42,531 bases of DNA from Leptolyngbyaceae cyanobacterium CSU_1_3. Its GTDB lineage: Bacteria; Cyanobacteriota; Cyanobacteriia; Leptolyngbyales; Leptolyngbyaceae. Each line of letters opens with the position of its first letter. Positions within the stretch are counted from its first letter, which is position 1. This document shows, in pieces, positions 26,123-35,746 of the stretch. Both the position numbers and the translations under genes were made by a program. The notes under the pieces were generated by a model. That model was not told the origin of the DNA and did no database searches. It saw only the letters and a program-made list of their open reading frames with translations. The stretch is taken from NCBI GenBank assembly GCA_012034655.1, contig JAAUOZ010000027.1, positions 1 to 42,531 on the forward strand. Reading direction: 5' to 3'.

Positions 26123-26776
26123 ATGACAGAACTAATGGAAGCTCGTGAGCTATTTCGGGCTGCTTACGAAAACCGCTATACGTGGGACAACCATTTTCCT
26201 GGGTATAGGGCAGATGTAACCTATCGAGAGGGCGATCGCGAACACACAGGCAAAATTCGCATCAACGCAGATTGCACCTTTGAGGTAATGGAGGTTGCAG
26301 ACGAAGATGCAAAAAAAGCAATTCACGGTCAGGTGTGGGAAATTGCCGTACACCGTGTTCGCAGATCTTTTGAAGACACCCACGGCAAGAACGTCTTTAC
26401 GTTGGGCAACACGGATGAGACAGGAGCCGTTGAGGTGTTTGTAAAGGGCAAATCGATGGGCGATCGCTACAAGGTGAAAGACAACGAAGTCACGCTGGTG
26501 CATCGCCATATTCGGGATGTGGTGGTGACAATCAACACCTTCAGCAGCCACAAAACTGGGGAGGGCTACCTGTCTCATCGCTACGATTCTTTCTATACCG
26601 ATGCCCAAACGGGTGAAAAGAAAGGCGGCAAGAGCGATTTTGAAGACAGCTACGAGCAGGTGGGCGACTACTACGTTATGACTCAGCGAGTGATTCGCAC
26701 TGAGGAAGACGGCCAGGTATCGACTAGCGAGTTTGCTTTTTCAAACATTAAATTGTTGCAGCCTGCTCTGGTGTAA
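26123..26776 (+). CDS. DUF3386 family protein
   Basis: The 217-residue protein matches DUF3386, a family I know from cyanobacteria and plastid-bearing lineages, without an established function. Recognisable stretches are 'EARELFRAAYENRYTWDNHF', 'YRADVTYREGDREHTGKIRI', 'GQVWEIAVHRVRRSFEDTHG' and the end 'EFAFSNIKLLQPALV'. It is soluble and beta-rich with no signal peptide. ATG 26123 is preferred over the TTG at 26111; GGAG lies 9 bases upstream. It follows the kinase by about 100 bases on the same strand, without evidence that they act together. Confidence 0.85.
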   Translation: MTELMEARELFRAAYENRYTWDNHFPGYRADVTYREGDREHTGKIRINADCTFEVMEVADEDAKKAIHGQVWEIAVHRVRRSFEDTHGKNVFTLGNTDETGAVEVFVKGKSMGDRYKVKDNEVTLVHRHIRDVVVTINTFSSHKTGEGYLSHRYDSFYTDAQTGEKKGGKSDFEDSYEQVGDYYVMTQRVIRTEEDGQVSTSEFAFSNIKLLQPALV

Positions 26777-26814
26777 GGGACTTGCAGATTGATTAACCTG
26801 GCAATGTTTGTTTT

Positions 26815-27022
26815 TAGGAACGTGGATTAGACATAGAACAGCCAAGACGGCTGTTTCAGTCAGTCAAGATGCCTGACGCATCTAGTTCTCGGAGTTATTT
26901 AACCCATGCTCCTTGCAAGTTTGGGGGTCGTGCTTCGACTTCGCTCAGCACTCCAAGTTTGGGGGTCGTGCTTCGACTTCGTTCAGCACTTAGTGGCTCA
27001 GTGGGTTGAGCGAAGCCGAAGC
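26815..27022 (+). repeat. Repeat cluster in the DUF3386-nfu gap: solo MITE end and 38-bp tandem
   Basis: The 454-base gap 26777-27230 has no gene. TTAGGAACGTGGATTAGA at about 26816 is a solitary left end of the MITE-like family. AACAGCC/GGCTGTT (26837-26855) is a hairpin. A 38-bp unit starting CAAGTTTGGGGGTCGTGCTT is duplicated head to tail (26916-26953, 26954-26991) with two mismatches, each copy holding the CTTCGACTTCGYTCAGCACT core. GGTTGAGCGAAGCCGAAG at about 27004 is an inverted copy of the core. Confidence 0.75.
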
Positions 27023-27230
27023 CCATACCCAGATGCCCATGTCAGAGCTTTTGCTGCCAAGCTCATCATGCAATCAACGTTTAGGGCACTGCCGCCAACA
27101 GCATTCATGGGTAGGGAGTATTTTATTTTCGTGTGTGTCCCTCAAAGGTTCGGAGGTGCGCCAAACTCAGAATCATTCTCAATTCGCGCTAGGATCAAGA
27201 CGGATCAACTAAAAGTTACCCAGGTGAACT

Positions 27231-27473
27231 ATGCCTCAAACACTGGAACTGACCACAGAAAACGTAGAGACAGTGTTGGATGAATTGCGTCCTTATCTGA
27301 TCTCGGATGGCGGCAACGTCGAATTGGTGGAAGTGGACGGGCCGATCGTTAAACTTCGTCTTCAAGGAGCCTGCGGGTCTTGCCCCAGTTCTGCCATGAC
27401 GTTGAAAATGGGAATCGAGCGCCGTCTACGCGAATACATTCCCGAAATCGAAGAAGTCGAACAGGTAATGTAG
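27231..27473 (+). CDS. nfu: NifU-like iron-sulfur scaffold protein (Nfu)
   Basis: The 80-residue protein consists of the C-terminal NifU domain alone, the form used by cyanobacteria and plastids as a carrier for assembling [4Fe-4S] clusters, notably for photosystem I. The cluster-binding motif is '[20 protein letters not shown]' with CxxC (Cys46 and Cys49). It begins [20 protein letters not shown] and ends EIEEVEQVM, typical of the family. AGGTGAACT before the ATG is the ribosome-binding site. It is intact and monocistronic. Confidence 0.95.
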   Translation: MPQTLELTTENVETVLDELRPYLISDGGNVELVEVDGPIVKLRLQGACGSCPSSAMTLKMGIERRLREYIPEIEEVEQVM

Positions 27474-27479
27474 CAGCTT

Positions 27480-27540
27480 GGAGTTCTGAGTTCTGGATTT
27501 TGCATTACTTTAGAACTTAGGATTCAGAACTCAAAACTCC
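27480..27540. repeat. Inverted repeat after nfu, possible terminator
   Basis: GGAGTTCTGAGTTCTGGAT (from 27480) pairs with ATTCAGAACTCAAAACTCC (to 27540) as a long imperfect hairpin, the 'GAGTTCTGAGTT' type common in cyanobacterial intergenic DNA. No clear T-run. Confidence 0.6.
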
Positions 27541-27567
27541 AACTCCAGCCCTCAATCCCAAATTTTT

Positions 27568-29795
27568 ATGTCTCATCCTCTGTACGTTGCGTTCATCTGG
27601 CATCAGCATCAGCCATTGTACAAAAGTAGAGGAGGTGCGGAGGCGCAATATCGCCTGCCCTGGGTTCGGTTACACGGCACAAAAGATTATCTAGACCTGG
27701 TACTGCTGCTTGAAAAGTATCCGAACCTGCATCAGACCGTTAACTTAGTGCCTTCCCTGATTCTTCAGATCGAAGATTATGTCGCTGGAACGGCGATCGA
27801 TCCCTATCTCGCCCTGACCCTGACTCCTGTAGAACAGTTAAACCAGGAGCAAAAAGAATTTATTGTTGAGCATTTCTTTGATGGCAACCACCACACGCTG
27901 GTTGATCCTCACCCTCGCTACGCTGAATTGTATGGGCAGCGGCAGGATCGAGGACGCAGTTGGTGTTTGAGCCACTGGGAGGCGCAAGATTACAGCGATT
28001 TGCTCATGTGGCACAACCTGGCGTGGATTGATCCCTTGTTTTGGGATGACCCCCAGATCGCAGGCTGGCTCAAGCAAGATCGCGATTTTAGTCTGAGCGA
28101 TCGTCAACGAATCATTACCAAACATCGAGAAATTCTCAGCCAGATCATTCCTCAACACCGCAAAATGCAGGACTCTGGTCAGCTTGAGGTGACGACCACA
28201 CCCTATACACACCCGATTTTGCCCCTGCTGGCAGACACCAACGCCGGACGAGTAGCGGTTCCTCAGATGGCACTGCCTGAGCAGCGGTTTCAGTATGCCG
28301 ACGACATCACACGCCACCTCAGCAAAGCCTGGCTGATGTATGAAGAACGGTTTGGGCGATCGCCCGGGGCCTGTGGCCATCTGAACAGTCGGTGAGTCCG
28401 GCGATGTTGCCCTACGTCTCGAAGGCAGGATTTCAGTGGCTCTGCTCGGATGAAGCGGTGTTGGGTTGGTCGCTCAAGCACTTTTTTAATCGCGATGAGA
28501 CAGGCAACGTGTATGAGCCAGAAATGCTCTATCGCCCCTATCGGTTGCAGACTCCTGCGGGCGACTTGGCGATCGTCTTTCGAGATCACCGCCTGTCTGA
28601 TCTGATTGGCTTTACCTATGGGTCGATGGAGCCAAAACGAGCGGCGGCAGATCTCGTGGGGCACTTGGAAGCGATCGCCCGATCGCTCAAACAGCGCAAT
28701 GGCGGAGCGTTGGATCGGCCCTGGCTGGTGACGATCGCCCTCGATGGCGAAAACTGCTGGGAATATTATCCCCAAGACGGCAAGCCATTTCTAGAGAATC
28801 TCTACCAGACGTTGAGCAGCCATTCTGAAATCAAGCTGGTGACGGTTTCAGAATTTTTGGATCAGCACCCAGCGACGGAGACCATTCCAGTAGACCAACT
28901 GCACAGTGGCTCGTGGGTCGATGGCAGTTTCACCACTTGGATTGGCGACCCAGCAAAAAATCGCGCCTGGGATCTGCTGACTGCTGCCAGACAAGTCATG
29001 GCAAACCACCCCGAAGCAACGGAGGAAACCAACCCCGAAGCCTGGGAAGCGCTGTATGCGGCAGAAGGGTCTGACTGGTTTTGGTGGTTTGGCGAGGGGC
29101 ATTCGTCTAACCAGGATGCCATGTTCGATCAGTTGTTTCGCGAGCATTTGGCGGCGTTGTATCAAGCTTTGGGTGAGCCGATTCCTGAGGCGGTTCGACG
29201 GGCGGTGGAGGTTCATGCTAGGCAGGGAGACCATCCGCCTCAGGGGTTCATTCATCCCGTTATTGATGGGCGAGGAGACGAGCAAGACTGGGATAAGGCG
29301 GGACGAATTGAAGTCGGTGGAGCACGGGGGACGATGCACCAGAGTAGTGAAATTCAGCGACTCTGGTATGGGTTAGATCACTTGAATTTTTATCTGCGGC
29401 TCGATTTTCGATCGGGGGTGCAACCTGGGGTTGACTGTCCGCCAGAGCTAAACTTGCTGTGGTATTACGTCGATCGTCCGATGCGAAACAGCCCCATTCC
29501 GATCGCAAATCTGCCCGATGAAGCACCGTTGAACTATCAGTTTCACCATCACTTAGGCGTGAATTTGCTAACGCAAACAATCTGGTTTCAGGAGGCAGGG
29601 GACAATTTTAAGTGGTCTTCTCGTGCCAGTCGCGCTCAAGTTGGGTTGGATAAGTGCTTGGAAGTTAGCATTCCCTGGGCAGATTTGCAGGTGCATCCAG
29701 ATTATGGGTTGCGAATGGTGGTGGTGATGTCTGAGGGTGGGCGCTATCGGCAGTATTTACCAGAGAATGCGTTGATTCCGGTGTCGGTTCCATAG
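27568..29795 (+). CDS. Glycoside hydrolase family 57 protein (frameshift near 28363-28369)
   Basis: This is a 742-residue GH57 enzyme acting on alpha-glucans (amylase, amylopullulanase or 4-alpha-glucanotransferase-like), probably in glycogen turnover. The N-terminal motif is AFIWHQHQPLY, and the catalytic motif 4 region includes 'VTIALDGENCWEYYPQDGKP'. The nucleophile motif GLWPSEQSVSP lies exactly at a frame break: the first frame ends 28395, the second ends 29795. Adding one base within CCCGGGG (28363-28369) gives RSPRGLWPSEQSVSPAML and puts the expected catalytic Glu at about residue 272. The C-terminal 250 residues contain a beta-rich domain with 'EIQRLWYGLDHLNFYLRLDF'. It is cytosolic, with no signal peptide. 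Exact specificity cannot be told from sequence. Confidence 0.9.
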
Positions 29796-29821
29796 AAATT
29801 ATCGTCCGAGCTAATCCTCTC

Positions 29822-29904
29822 ATTCGTTCCTGAGTGCAAGACTCATTTAGGATGAACGAATCACACCCTCCACCACCGCTGAAGCAGGTAGGGGGGTGGA
29901 GGGT
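29822..29904. repeat. Two consecutive hairpins downstream of GH57
   Basis: ATTCGTTC (29822-29829) and GAACGAAT (29854-29861) end a long imperfect hairpin. Immediately after, ACCCTCCACC (29865-29874) and GGTGGAGGGT (29895-29904) form a second, perfect 10-bp stem. They may stop GH57 transcription. The remaining gap to 30156 shows no gene. Confidence 0.65.
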
Positions 29905-30156
29905 CGTGTGCGACTTTCCTCGAAGTGAAATTCTCCGCCAGGGTTCATTCGGGTGTGCCCTCAAGGTGAGTACTTTGATTTATTTTCAAGTCTCTTGTGC
30001 GATTCAAGAGATGATTTTTGAGCGATGAGCAAAAAACTGATGGGTTACAGGTAGTGCGATCCGGAGGGTGGCGATCGGGCTGGAATATTAATCAAGCTTG
30101 GATGAAGTAACTGTTCAAGTGATTGAAGTTTAGCCCCAAAAAAATCCACGATCGCG

Positions 30157-31259
30157 ATGCCAAACCTCCTCAGAGTAACGTTTCTCTGCTGCACTTTCAT
30201 TTTGACTGTCGCCATTCCAAAAACGATCTCTCAGGTTCTCACTCGTCCAGTTTCGACAGATCGAAGTGTGACTCAATCGCAGGACTGTCTCCTCGTGCCA
30301 ACTGCGCGGTCGCGGCCGACCCATCGCCCCGAAGCCGCCTGGGAAACCCCCAACAGCATTGTACGATCGCGCTATGGGCGACCCCAAAAAGGGCACACAG
30401 ATGTCGTTTCGGCGGTAACGTTTAGCGCCGATGGGCAGTTTCTCGTTAGCGGCAGTCGCGACAAGACGCTAAAGATCTGGAACTTGAAAAGAAATCGCTC
30501 GAACGATCGCTCTCTGGCAGCCGATTTGGGGTTGCGGCGGTGGCTTTTAGCCCAGATGGGCAATTTTTTGCAGACGGCAACCTAAATGGCACAGTCAGAT
30601 TCTGGGATTGGATGCAGCGACGATCGCTGAATACGTCTGCGAAACAGATCAATAGTGTGGCAATCTCCTTTAGCCCAGATGGGCAATTACTGGCCAGTGC
30701 GGGCGGTGGCGATCGAACCATTCAACTCTGGCGCATCAAGAACCGTAAGCTGCAAGAAGGTCGAGAAATTCGCGATCGCCAGTGGCTCTCGACGGTTGCC
30801 TTCAGCCCCAATGGCAAACTGATCGCGGGGGCAGGCGTGGGCAAAACAATCGGACTGTGGAACGCGCAAACAGGTGAACGACTTTGCACGGTGGGCACTC
30901 ACGAGGGCGAAATTAGCTCGATCGCCTTCAGCCCCGATGGGCAGACACTAGCGAGTGCAGGGTCTGACAAACTGATCAAGCTGTGGTCGCTGCAAACTTC
31001 GGAGCCGCCGCGCATTTTAGCTGGGCACACTCGTCGGGTGAATGCGATCGCGTTCAGTCCGAGTGGCGAAGTTTTGGTGAGTGGGGGGCAAGATCAAACG
31101 GTTCGCCTGTGGCGGGTGAGCGATGCCAGCCTGCTGAGAACACCGTTTCAGGAAAACACTGACAAGGTAAATTCGGTGGCGTTTCGACGCGATGGTCGAG
31201 CGTTTGCTACAGGTAGCGCAGACGGGACGGTGCAGGTGTTTACTTTTGCGCCCAGTTGA
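30157..31259 (+). CDS. Exported seven-bladed WD40 repeat protein (frameshift near 30528-30531)
   Basis: After a hydrophobic export signal (MPNLLRVTFLCCTFILTVAI) and about 50 polar residues, WD40 repeats begin at 'GHTDVVSAVTFSADGQFLVS'. The frame breaks inside repeat 2: the first ORF ends 30585, the second ends 31259. Adding one G to the G4 run at 30528-30531 gives ADLGVAAVAFSPDGQFF. Then exactly seven repeats are present, each with an AFSPDGxxLASG-like core and a W/F at the end of strand d ('LKIWNL', 'VRFWDW', 'IQLWRI', 'IGLWNA', 'IKLWSL', 'VRLWRV', 'VQVFTF'), enough for one closed beta-propeller. The restored length is 367. It is likely a periplasmic protein-binding platform; the partner is unknown. 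Convergent with the orthocaspase. Confidence 0.85.
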
Positions 31260-31283
31260 CCCTGTGAAATTAAAGCAAACGAG

Positions 31284-31330
31284 ATGCCGAGTTTCGACTT
31301 CGCTCAGCCCTCAACGGCTCTATGAGTGGA
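31284..31330 (+). repeat. TTCGACTnCGCTCA-type dispersed repeat
   Basis: The segment GATGCCGAGTTTCGACTTCG followed by CTCAGCCCTCAAC matches the repeat near 2735. Confidence 0.55.
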
Positions 31331-31430
31331 GCGGAAACCCGGTCTAAGTAGATCCTGTCGGCTCTTGGGTTGCTCAGTTAAAAGAGTCTCAAATCGCACC
31401 TCTAAAATTCAAGATGGCATCAGATCCTTA

Positions 31431-31560
31431 TAGGCCTGGATTAAATCATTCCGTCCACTGCAAGGCTGTCTTGCCCTCACCCCAGCCCTCTCCCAAGTTG
31501 GAGAAGGGGTTAGGGGATGAGGGCGAAGATCTCCGGCATTGATCAATCCACGTTCCTTAG
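31431..31560 (+). repeat. MITE-like element, copy 4 (130 bp), overlapping the orthocaspase stop
   Basis: The left end GGCCTGGATTAAATCATTCC is followed by the shared CCGTCCACTGCAAGGCTGTC block and a shorter hairpin body, with the right end ATTGATCAATCCACGTTCCT then TAG. The TTA at 31557-31559 is the reverse complement of the orthocaspase TAA stop, so the repeat end forms the end of that gene. Confidence 0.8.
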
Positions 31561-34109
31561 AGGCGTTTTTCGTCGGGGGGGAGCGATCGGGGGGCAGAGT
31601 TCCAGGGGCGAGAGGTGGTAGGCGGTTTGCGGGAGGCGGGTTGTGCAGAATAGGCCGGCGGAGCGGAGTAAGCGGTTTGGAGGGGGGCGGGGGGGTTGAG
31701 TGGAGAAACAGAGCGGGGGAGAGGGTCAATCTCTCGGAGGTTAATGTCTCTGAAGCGTTCTACGTGGGCGATCGATGCTCTCAAGAGCCGAGCTTGAATC
31801 GCTTGCTGTGCTTGCTGTGCCTCGGCGATGAGAGGGTGGATTCGCTTCTTCCAGTAGGGATGTTTGATTTGTTTGCCAGCGTTTAAGATAGTTTGCCATT
31901 CTCTACTAGTTTGGGCTTTTTTGGCGTTGCTAAAAGAGGTTTGGTTTGCTTTCCAATCTTGATTCCACTGCTTAATTTTTTGCTGTCCTTGCTGGTAGGT
32001 TTTTGTGTTTTTAGGAATCACTGATGCGATGGCGATCGCGTCTCTAAGTCTGCCTTTTTCGTAGTTATTGGAGGCAACTTGCAGAATCAGGGTTGACCAG
32101 GTGTAGATCAGTTGGTTGGCTTCTGAGGCGAGGTTGGAAGTAGGAGGAATCTGATCGGCTAGGGCGATCGCGGCCTGTAATTTTCTTTGTTTGGCCAGGT
32201 TTTTTGCTTGCTCTAACCAGTCTTGATGTTGAGCGATCGTGCATTGGGTTAGTAGCGTTTGGGCTTCGTGCTGTCGTGCCGATTGAGCAAAGGCGGCAGC
32301 CGAATCGATGCAAGCCTGGCGATCGGTTGTGGACAAAGTTTGGATGCGATCGAGTTCGGCGAGGGCCGATTGATCAGCTTGCCATTGCTGGTAGGGAATA
32401 ATCGCGGAAATTGTGCCTACCGCCGCAAACAGCCCGATCAGGTTTTTGAACAATCGCTGAGACGGCTGAGTCGAGTTGTCGATCGCAGGATCTAGCGGTG
32501 TAGCCATGACGCTTTGACTGATCGCTTCTTCAGATTCAGCTTCTTGATAAATTGAGATCTCAGCCTGTTCAATATCTGCAACGATCGCGTGGCCTAACCC
32601 CAAGCTTTGCTGTAATTTCTGGAGTTGCTGGCGTGTTTTAGAAGAAATTGGAAGCTGCTGATGAATTTCAACAAAAAACCGATTCTGATAGCGTTGTCTA
32701 TTTTGATTATATTTTTTGATGATTTCAGTTTCAAATGTAGTAATCGCTTCATCACTTAATTGAAAATTTTTCTGTGACTCTAGTAGTTTTTGACGGGTTG
32801 TAGAATCAATCAATCCAAATTGGTGAATGGTTTCAGAGAAGGCAGATTGATAGGCTGTTTGATGATTCTTAAAATTTTGCATCGCTGCATCTTCGTAGGG
32901 AGCAAGCATTTCAGCATTCAGCCCCATTCTGCGACGCAACTGCACAAAAGGATCAGCCTCGTGGGGATAGTGCTGATGAAGCAACACGATCGCTCGCTGT
33001 TGATAATTTTGCAAATCGCGCTCAAAATGCTGAGTTTCTTCGGACTCAATTCGCTCAATGCTTTCCTTGGGCAACAACAACTCTTCTGCCAATGCCCGCA
33101 ACGGTTGTAGTGAATCTGTTTTGAGTGGGTAGTGTTGCTTGAGTGCCTGCCACACCGACTGGCTATATTGCTTCTCACGATCGGACAGCGAACCGAGATC
33201 CGTCGGCAACAAAATCGGCGATCGTACCCCAATCAAAATGTCTCGATAGCCCGCTTGAATGTGACTGGGAATCTGCACTTTTTTCAGGCGATCGCGTACA
33301 TATTCCTCCGTGCAATCACGCACATAGCGATAGAGACGATCGATATCAATGCGTCCCTGTTCATCGGTGGCATCACCCTGCAACCCTTGAATCAGATAAT
33401 GGGTAAACACGCCATGCTGAAGGTCAGGAAACTCCCAAGATTGCTGATTTCCACTGCAAGAAAGGAGCGCATAAAAATCTTTACTTTCGGTAGCATAGGA
33501 TTGCAACGTGGCTTCAAGGCGAGGCGTAAAGCTAGGGTCAGATGAGTTTTCGGGCGTTTCTAGAAAGGTTGTAGAACGGGCAGCCCCCATTTCTAAGCTG
33601 GCACTTTTAAGCGGTCGCCCCCACAGTTCCACCTTGCCACTGTGGCAAGCATCCAACACGATCACCTGTTTGCCCACTCCAGAGTCTCGCAATCGCTGTA
33701 ACAAAAATTGCACATCTAGTCCGGTTTCTCGAAGCTGATGAATGCGAGTGGTGGTCATGCAGAGATAAAGTTTTTGGGTGGATCGCTCTAACACGCCATG
33801 ACCCGCAAAGTAGACCAGCACTGTATCCTGTGATTTAACACCCCTGATCGGATCGAGAAGACGATCGAGACTTTCATTCACCATAGCAATGGATAGAGGC
33901 GAGCGAGCGTCCACCCCAACGTGGCTAAAAATCTGCCGCTCAGGAAACTCAGCCGTCGCCTTGTCTAGCGCCTCCGCCAACCCCCGACAATCTGCCACCG
34001 CAAACTTGAGCGCCCCCAACTGCGGCTCCTGATACTCATTCACCCCAATTAGCAGCATCCACAGCTTGGCCCGACCACACCTCAAATCGTCTAAGGGATC
34101 AACACGCAT
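31557..34109 (-). CDS. Orthocaspase (caspase-like C14 peptidase) with helical repeats and a membrane span
   Basis: This is an 850-residue caspase-fold protease. The p20-like domain spans residues 15-295, with the catalytic dyad in VLVYFAGHGVLE (His104) and VIVLDACHSGKVE (Cys155), so it should be active and, like metacaspases, probably prefers Arg/Lys. Residues about 305-525 carry three or four helical repeats of the type 'YPLKTDSLQPLRALAEELLL' and TRQQLQKLQQSLGLGHAIVA. A single membrane span lies at about 553-573 (LFKNLIGLFAAVGTISAIIP), followed by a large helical region and a Pro/Ser-rich tail. The start has AGGTGA 6 bases upstream. It lies 418 bases downstream of the DUF1822 gene on the same strand. 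The C-terminus ends inside a MITE end, so a truncated or altered tail is possible. Confidence 0.87.
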   Translation of the reverse strand: MRVDPLDDLRCGRAKLWMLLIGVNEYQEPQLGALKFAVADCRGLAEALDKATAEFPERQIFSHVGVDARSPLSIAMVNESLDRLLDPIRGVKSQDTVLVYFAGHGVLERSTQKLYLCMTTTRIHQLRETGLDVQFLLQRLRDSGVGKQVIVLDACHSGKVELWGRPLKSASLEMGAARSTTFLETPENSSDPSFTPRLEATLQSYATESKDFYALLSCSGNQQSWEFPDLQHGVFTHYLIQGLQGDATDEQGRIDIDRLYRYVRDCTEEYVRDRLKKVQIPSHIQAGYRDILIGVRSPILLPTDLGSLSDREKQYSQSVWQALKQHYPLKTDSLQPLRALAEELLLPKESIERIESEETQHFERDLQNYQQRAIVLLHQHYPHEADPFVQLRRRMGLNAEMLAPYEDAAMQNFKNHQTAYQSAFSETIHQFGLIDSTTRQKLLESQKNFQLSDEAITTFETEIIKKYNQNRQRYQNRFFVEIHQQLPISSKTRQQLQKLQQSLGLGHAIVADIEQAEISIYQEAESEEAISQSVMATPLDPAIDNSTQPSQRLFKNLIGLFAAVGTISAIIPYQQWQADQSALAELDRIQTLSTTDRQACIDSAAAFAQSARQHEAQTLLTQCTIAQHQDWLEQAKNLAKQRKLQAAIALADQIPPTSNLASEANQLIYTWSTLILQVASNNYEKGRLRDAIAIASVIPKNTKTYQQGQQKIKQWNQDWKANQTSFSNAKKAQTSREWQTILNAGKQIKHPYWKKRIHPLIAEAQQAQQAIQARLLRASIAHVERFRDINLREIDPLPRSVSPLNPPAPLQTAYSAPPAYSAQPASRKPPTTSRPWNSAPRSLPPDEKRL

Positions 34110-34203
34110 GGATTCACCTCATTTGCTCCGCAATTCCCTAGAGAAGTGATCACTCCTCTATTTTTGTCTCAAAACTCAATTTGTCTCAAAGACGAAACCC
34201 AGT

Positions 34204-34302
34204 CTAGTGGTCTGTCAAGAATTTTTCGAGGGGTTGAAAACGCCTCAAAAATAATCGCTTCCCCATTCCCAATCCATCCATTCAAGTTTGACAGACTACT
34301 AG
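34204..34302. repeat. 99-bp MITE-like element with inverted ends
   Basis: The left end CTAGTGGTCTGTCAAG and right end TTGACAGACTACTAG are inverted repeats with one mismatch in the outer 15 bp. A central AT-rich part has no ORF. It sits in the 417-base gap between the DUF1822 and orthocaspase genes and is unrelated to the CTTAGGAACGTGGATT family. I see nothing else certain in the gap. Confidence 0.7.
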
Positions 34303-34526
34303 CGTTGGAAATGAGCATTAGACATGAAGGTCAGAACAGACAGAAAAATGGCGATCGCTCACGTTTTTATCGCCCATCTTCACGAGGTCAAACGGCTTCA
34401 GCAGTTGACTGTTTCTAGGGTCAAATTCTGATGATTAATTTTATCTTTCTGCTAACTGGGTTCGGGTAGATGCGGTCACGCTTCGTAGTATAAAACCTTC
34501 TTTTGCTCAGGGTACAACGTTGTTAA

Positions 34527-35732
34527 TTAAACAACAAACGCCTCCGTGAAACTAAACTCTCCCAAGGTGAGCGTGACGCTAAATTCTTCCCCCGGTTTCC
34601 CTAGGAGGCGGGGAAGTTGAATCGCCGATCGAAAGGAGTTGGCTGGAATTTGCTGTTCGATCGTGTCGTTGTGCCCAGATTCGTCGTGAAACAGCACACT
34701 TAGACGCAGATTGGCACACAAAGGCGTGTCTGCTCCGATCATTTTGGCTTCGAGTAGAATGCCCACTTCTGGACGCAGCTTAGGAGGCTCTTCTAAGGTC
34801 TCAGTCATGACCGTTTCAGTGGGTTCGCGAGTCACGATCAGGGAAACGGTATGGTCTCCTAGGGTAATTGGCTTTGTTCGTTGATGGCTGCCCCTTGCCA
34901 GCGCCAAGGTCGGTTCAGAAAGCGCCTGCCAGCCTGGTTCAAAAATAGCGTATGCCCACTGGCTGAGGTTAATTTTAGGGCAGGCTGGTTTTGGGGCGGA
35001 TTGCGATCGCTGCTCATATAACACTCTGCGCCATTCAGAATTAGAGATCAAGGCAGCCCATTGCTCAAAGGGCATATCCAATCGAGGCGAATAAAGGGTA
35101 GTTTGGCTGAGTTGTTTGATCCAGGCTTCTAGGGTGCGATCGGACAAAAGAGGCAAGGGCGCGATCGTCAAATTTGGGGGGGGAAACCAATCTTTGAGGA
35201 GACCCAGCGCATGGAGATCTTTTCTCAACTGCTGGCGATCTAGGCTGTAGGTGCATTCCAAGGGGTCGTGGTGCGATCGTTGCATTTGCTGATGGGTGGC
35301 ATACCCCAAAACGCGCAGCCAGCCTTCTTGGGGGTTGATTTGCACTGCTAAGTAATAGTGGGCTGCCCAGGTAGGAATGTCTATCCATTCTTGTTCGACG
35401 CGCAACTCTTCAAAATTGGTGTCATCGCAGGGCACGATCGCCAATCGTCGTCGGTTGATCTCGATCGCGCTGCCATTGACAACATCCCAAATGCTAGGTA
35501 GCTCGTGTTCTTCGACCCAAACCTGGGGCGGCTGCGACAGGTCAAAATCCTCAGTCAGCAACCGACTCACGGCTTGCAAGCACAAGAGGTTTTGGTAAGC
35601 TCGCTCACGGGCATTGAGACTGGAATAGTTTTGGCTAGAAACTTGCTGCCAGACCGCAGTGCGATCGTGGGATGAAAGCTCTAGCCAGGTTTCGTCAGGG
35701 TAAAGTGTAACCAGATCATCAAGGCTCAACAT
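34527..35732 (-). CDS. DUF1822 family protein
   Basis: The 401-residue protein matches DUF1822, a family that as far as I know is restricted to cyanobacteria and functionally uncharacterised. The N-terminal half is 'PDETWLELSSHDRTAVWQQV' and 'NARERAYQNLLCLQAVSRLL'. The middle holds the hallmark 'VWVEEHELPSIWDVVNGSAI' and PTWAAHYYLAVQINPQEGWL. The C-terminal 130 residues are beta-rich ('GDHTVSLIVTREPTETVMTE', 'LRPEVGILLEAKMIGADTPL') and resemble an effector-like or binding module. ATG 35732 is preferred (GGGAGACAAAACA upstream); the frame is open to 35780 through the preceding gene. It starts 14 bases after the sigma-like stop, indicating co-transcription. Confidence 0.83.
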   Translation of the reverse strand: MLSLDDLVTLYPDETWLELSSHDRTAVWQQVSSQNYSSLNARERAYQNLLCLQAVSRLLTEDFDLSQPPQVWVEEHELPSIWDVVNGSAIEINRRRLAIVPCDDTNFEELRVEQEWIDIPTWAAHYYLAVQINPQEGWLRVLGYATHQQMQRSHHDPLECTYSLDRQQLRKDLHALGLLKDWFPPPNLTIAPLPLLSDRTLEAWIKQLSQTTLYSPRLDMPFEQWAALISNSEWRRVLYEQRSQSAPKPACPKINLSQWAYAIFEPGWQALSEPTLALARGSHQRTKPITLGDHTVSLIVTREPTETVMTETLEEPPKLRPEVGILLEAKMIGADTPLCANLRLSVLFHDESGHNDTIEQQIPANSFRSAIQLPRLLGKPGEEFSVTLTLGEFSFTEAFVV

Positions 35733-35746
35733 TGTTTTGTCTCCCT

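Noticed and set aside
26906..27283. ORFs across the repeat region before nfu
   Set aside because: They translate the tandem TTCGACTTCGYTCAG repeats and overlap the nfu start; composition is repeat-derived.
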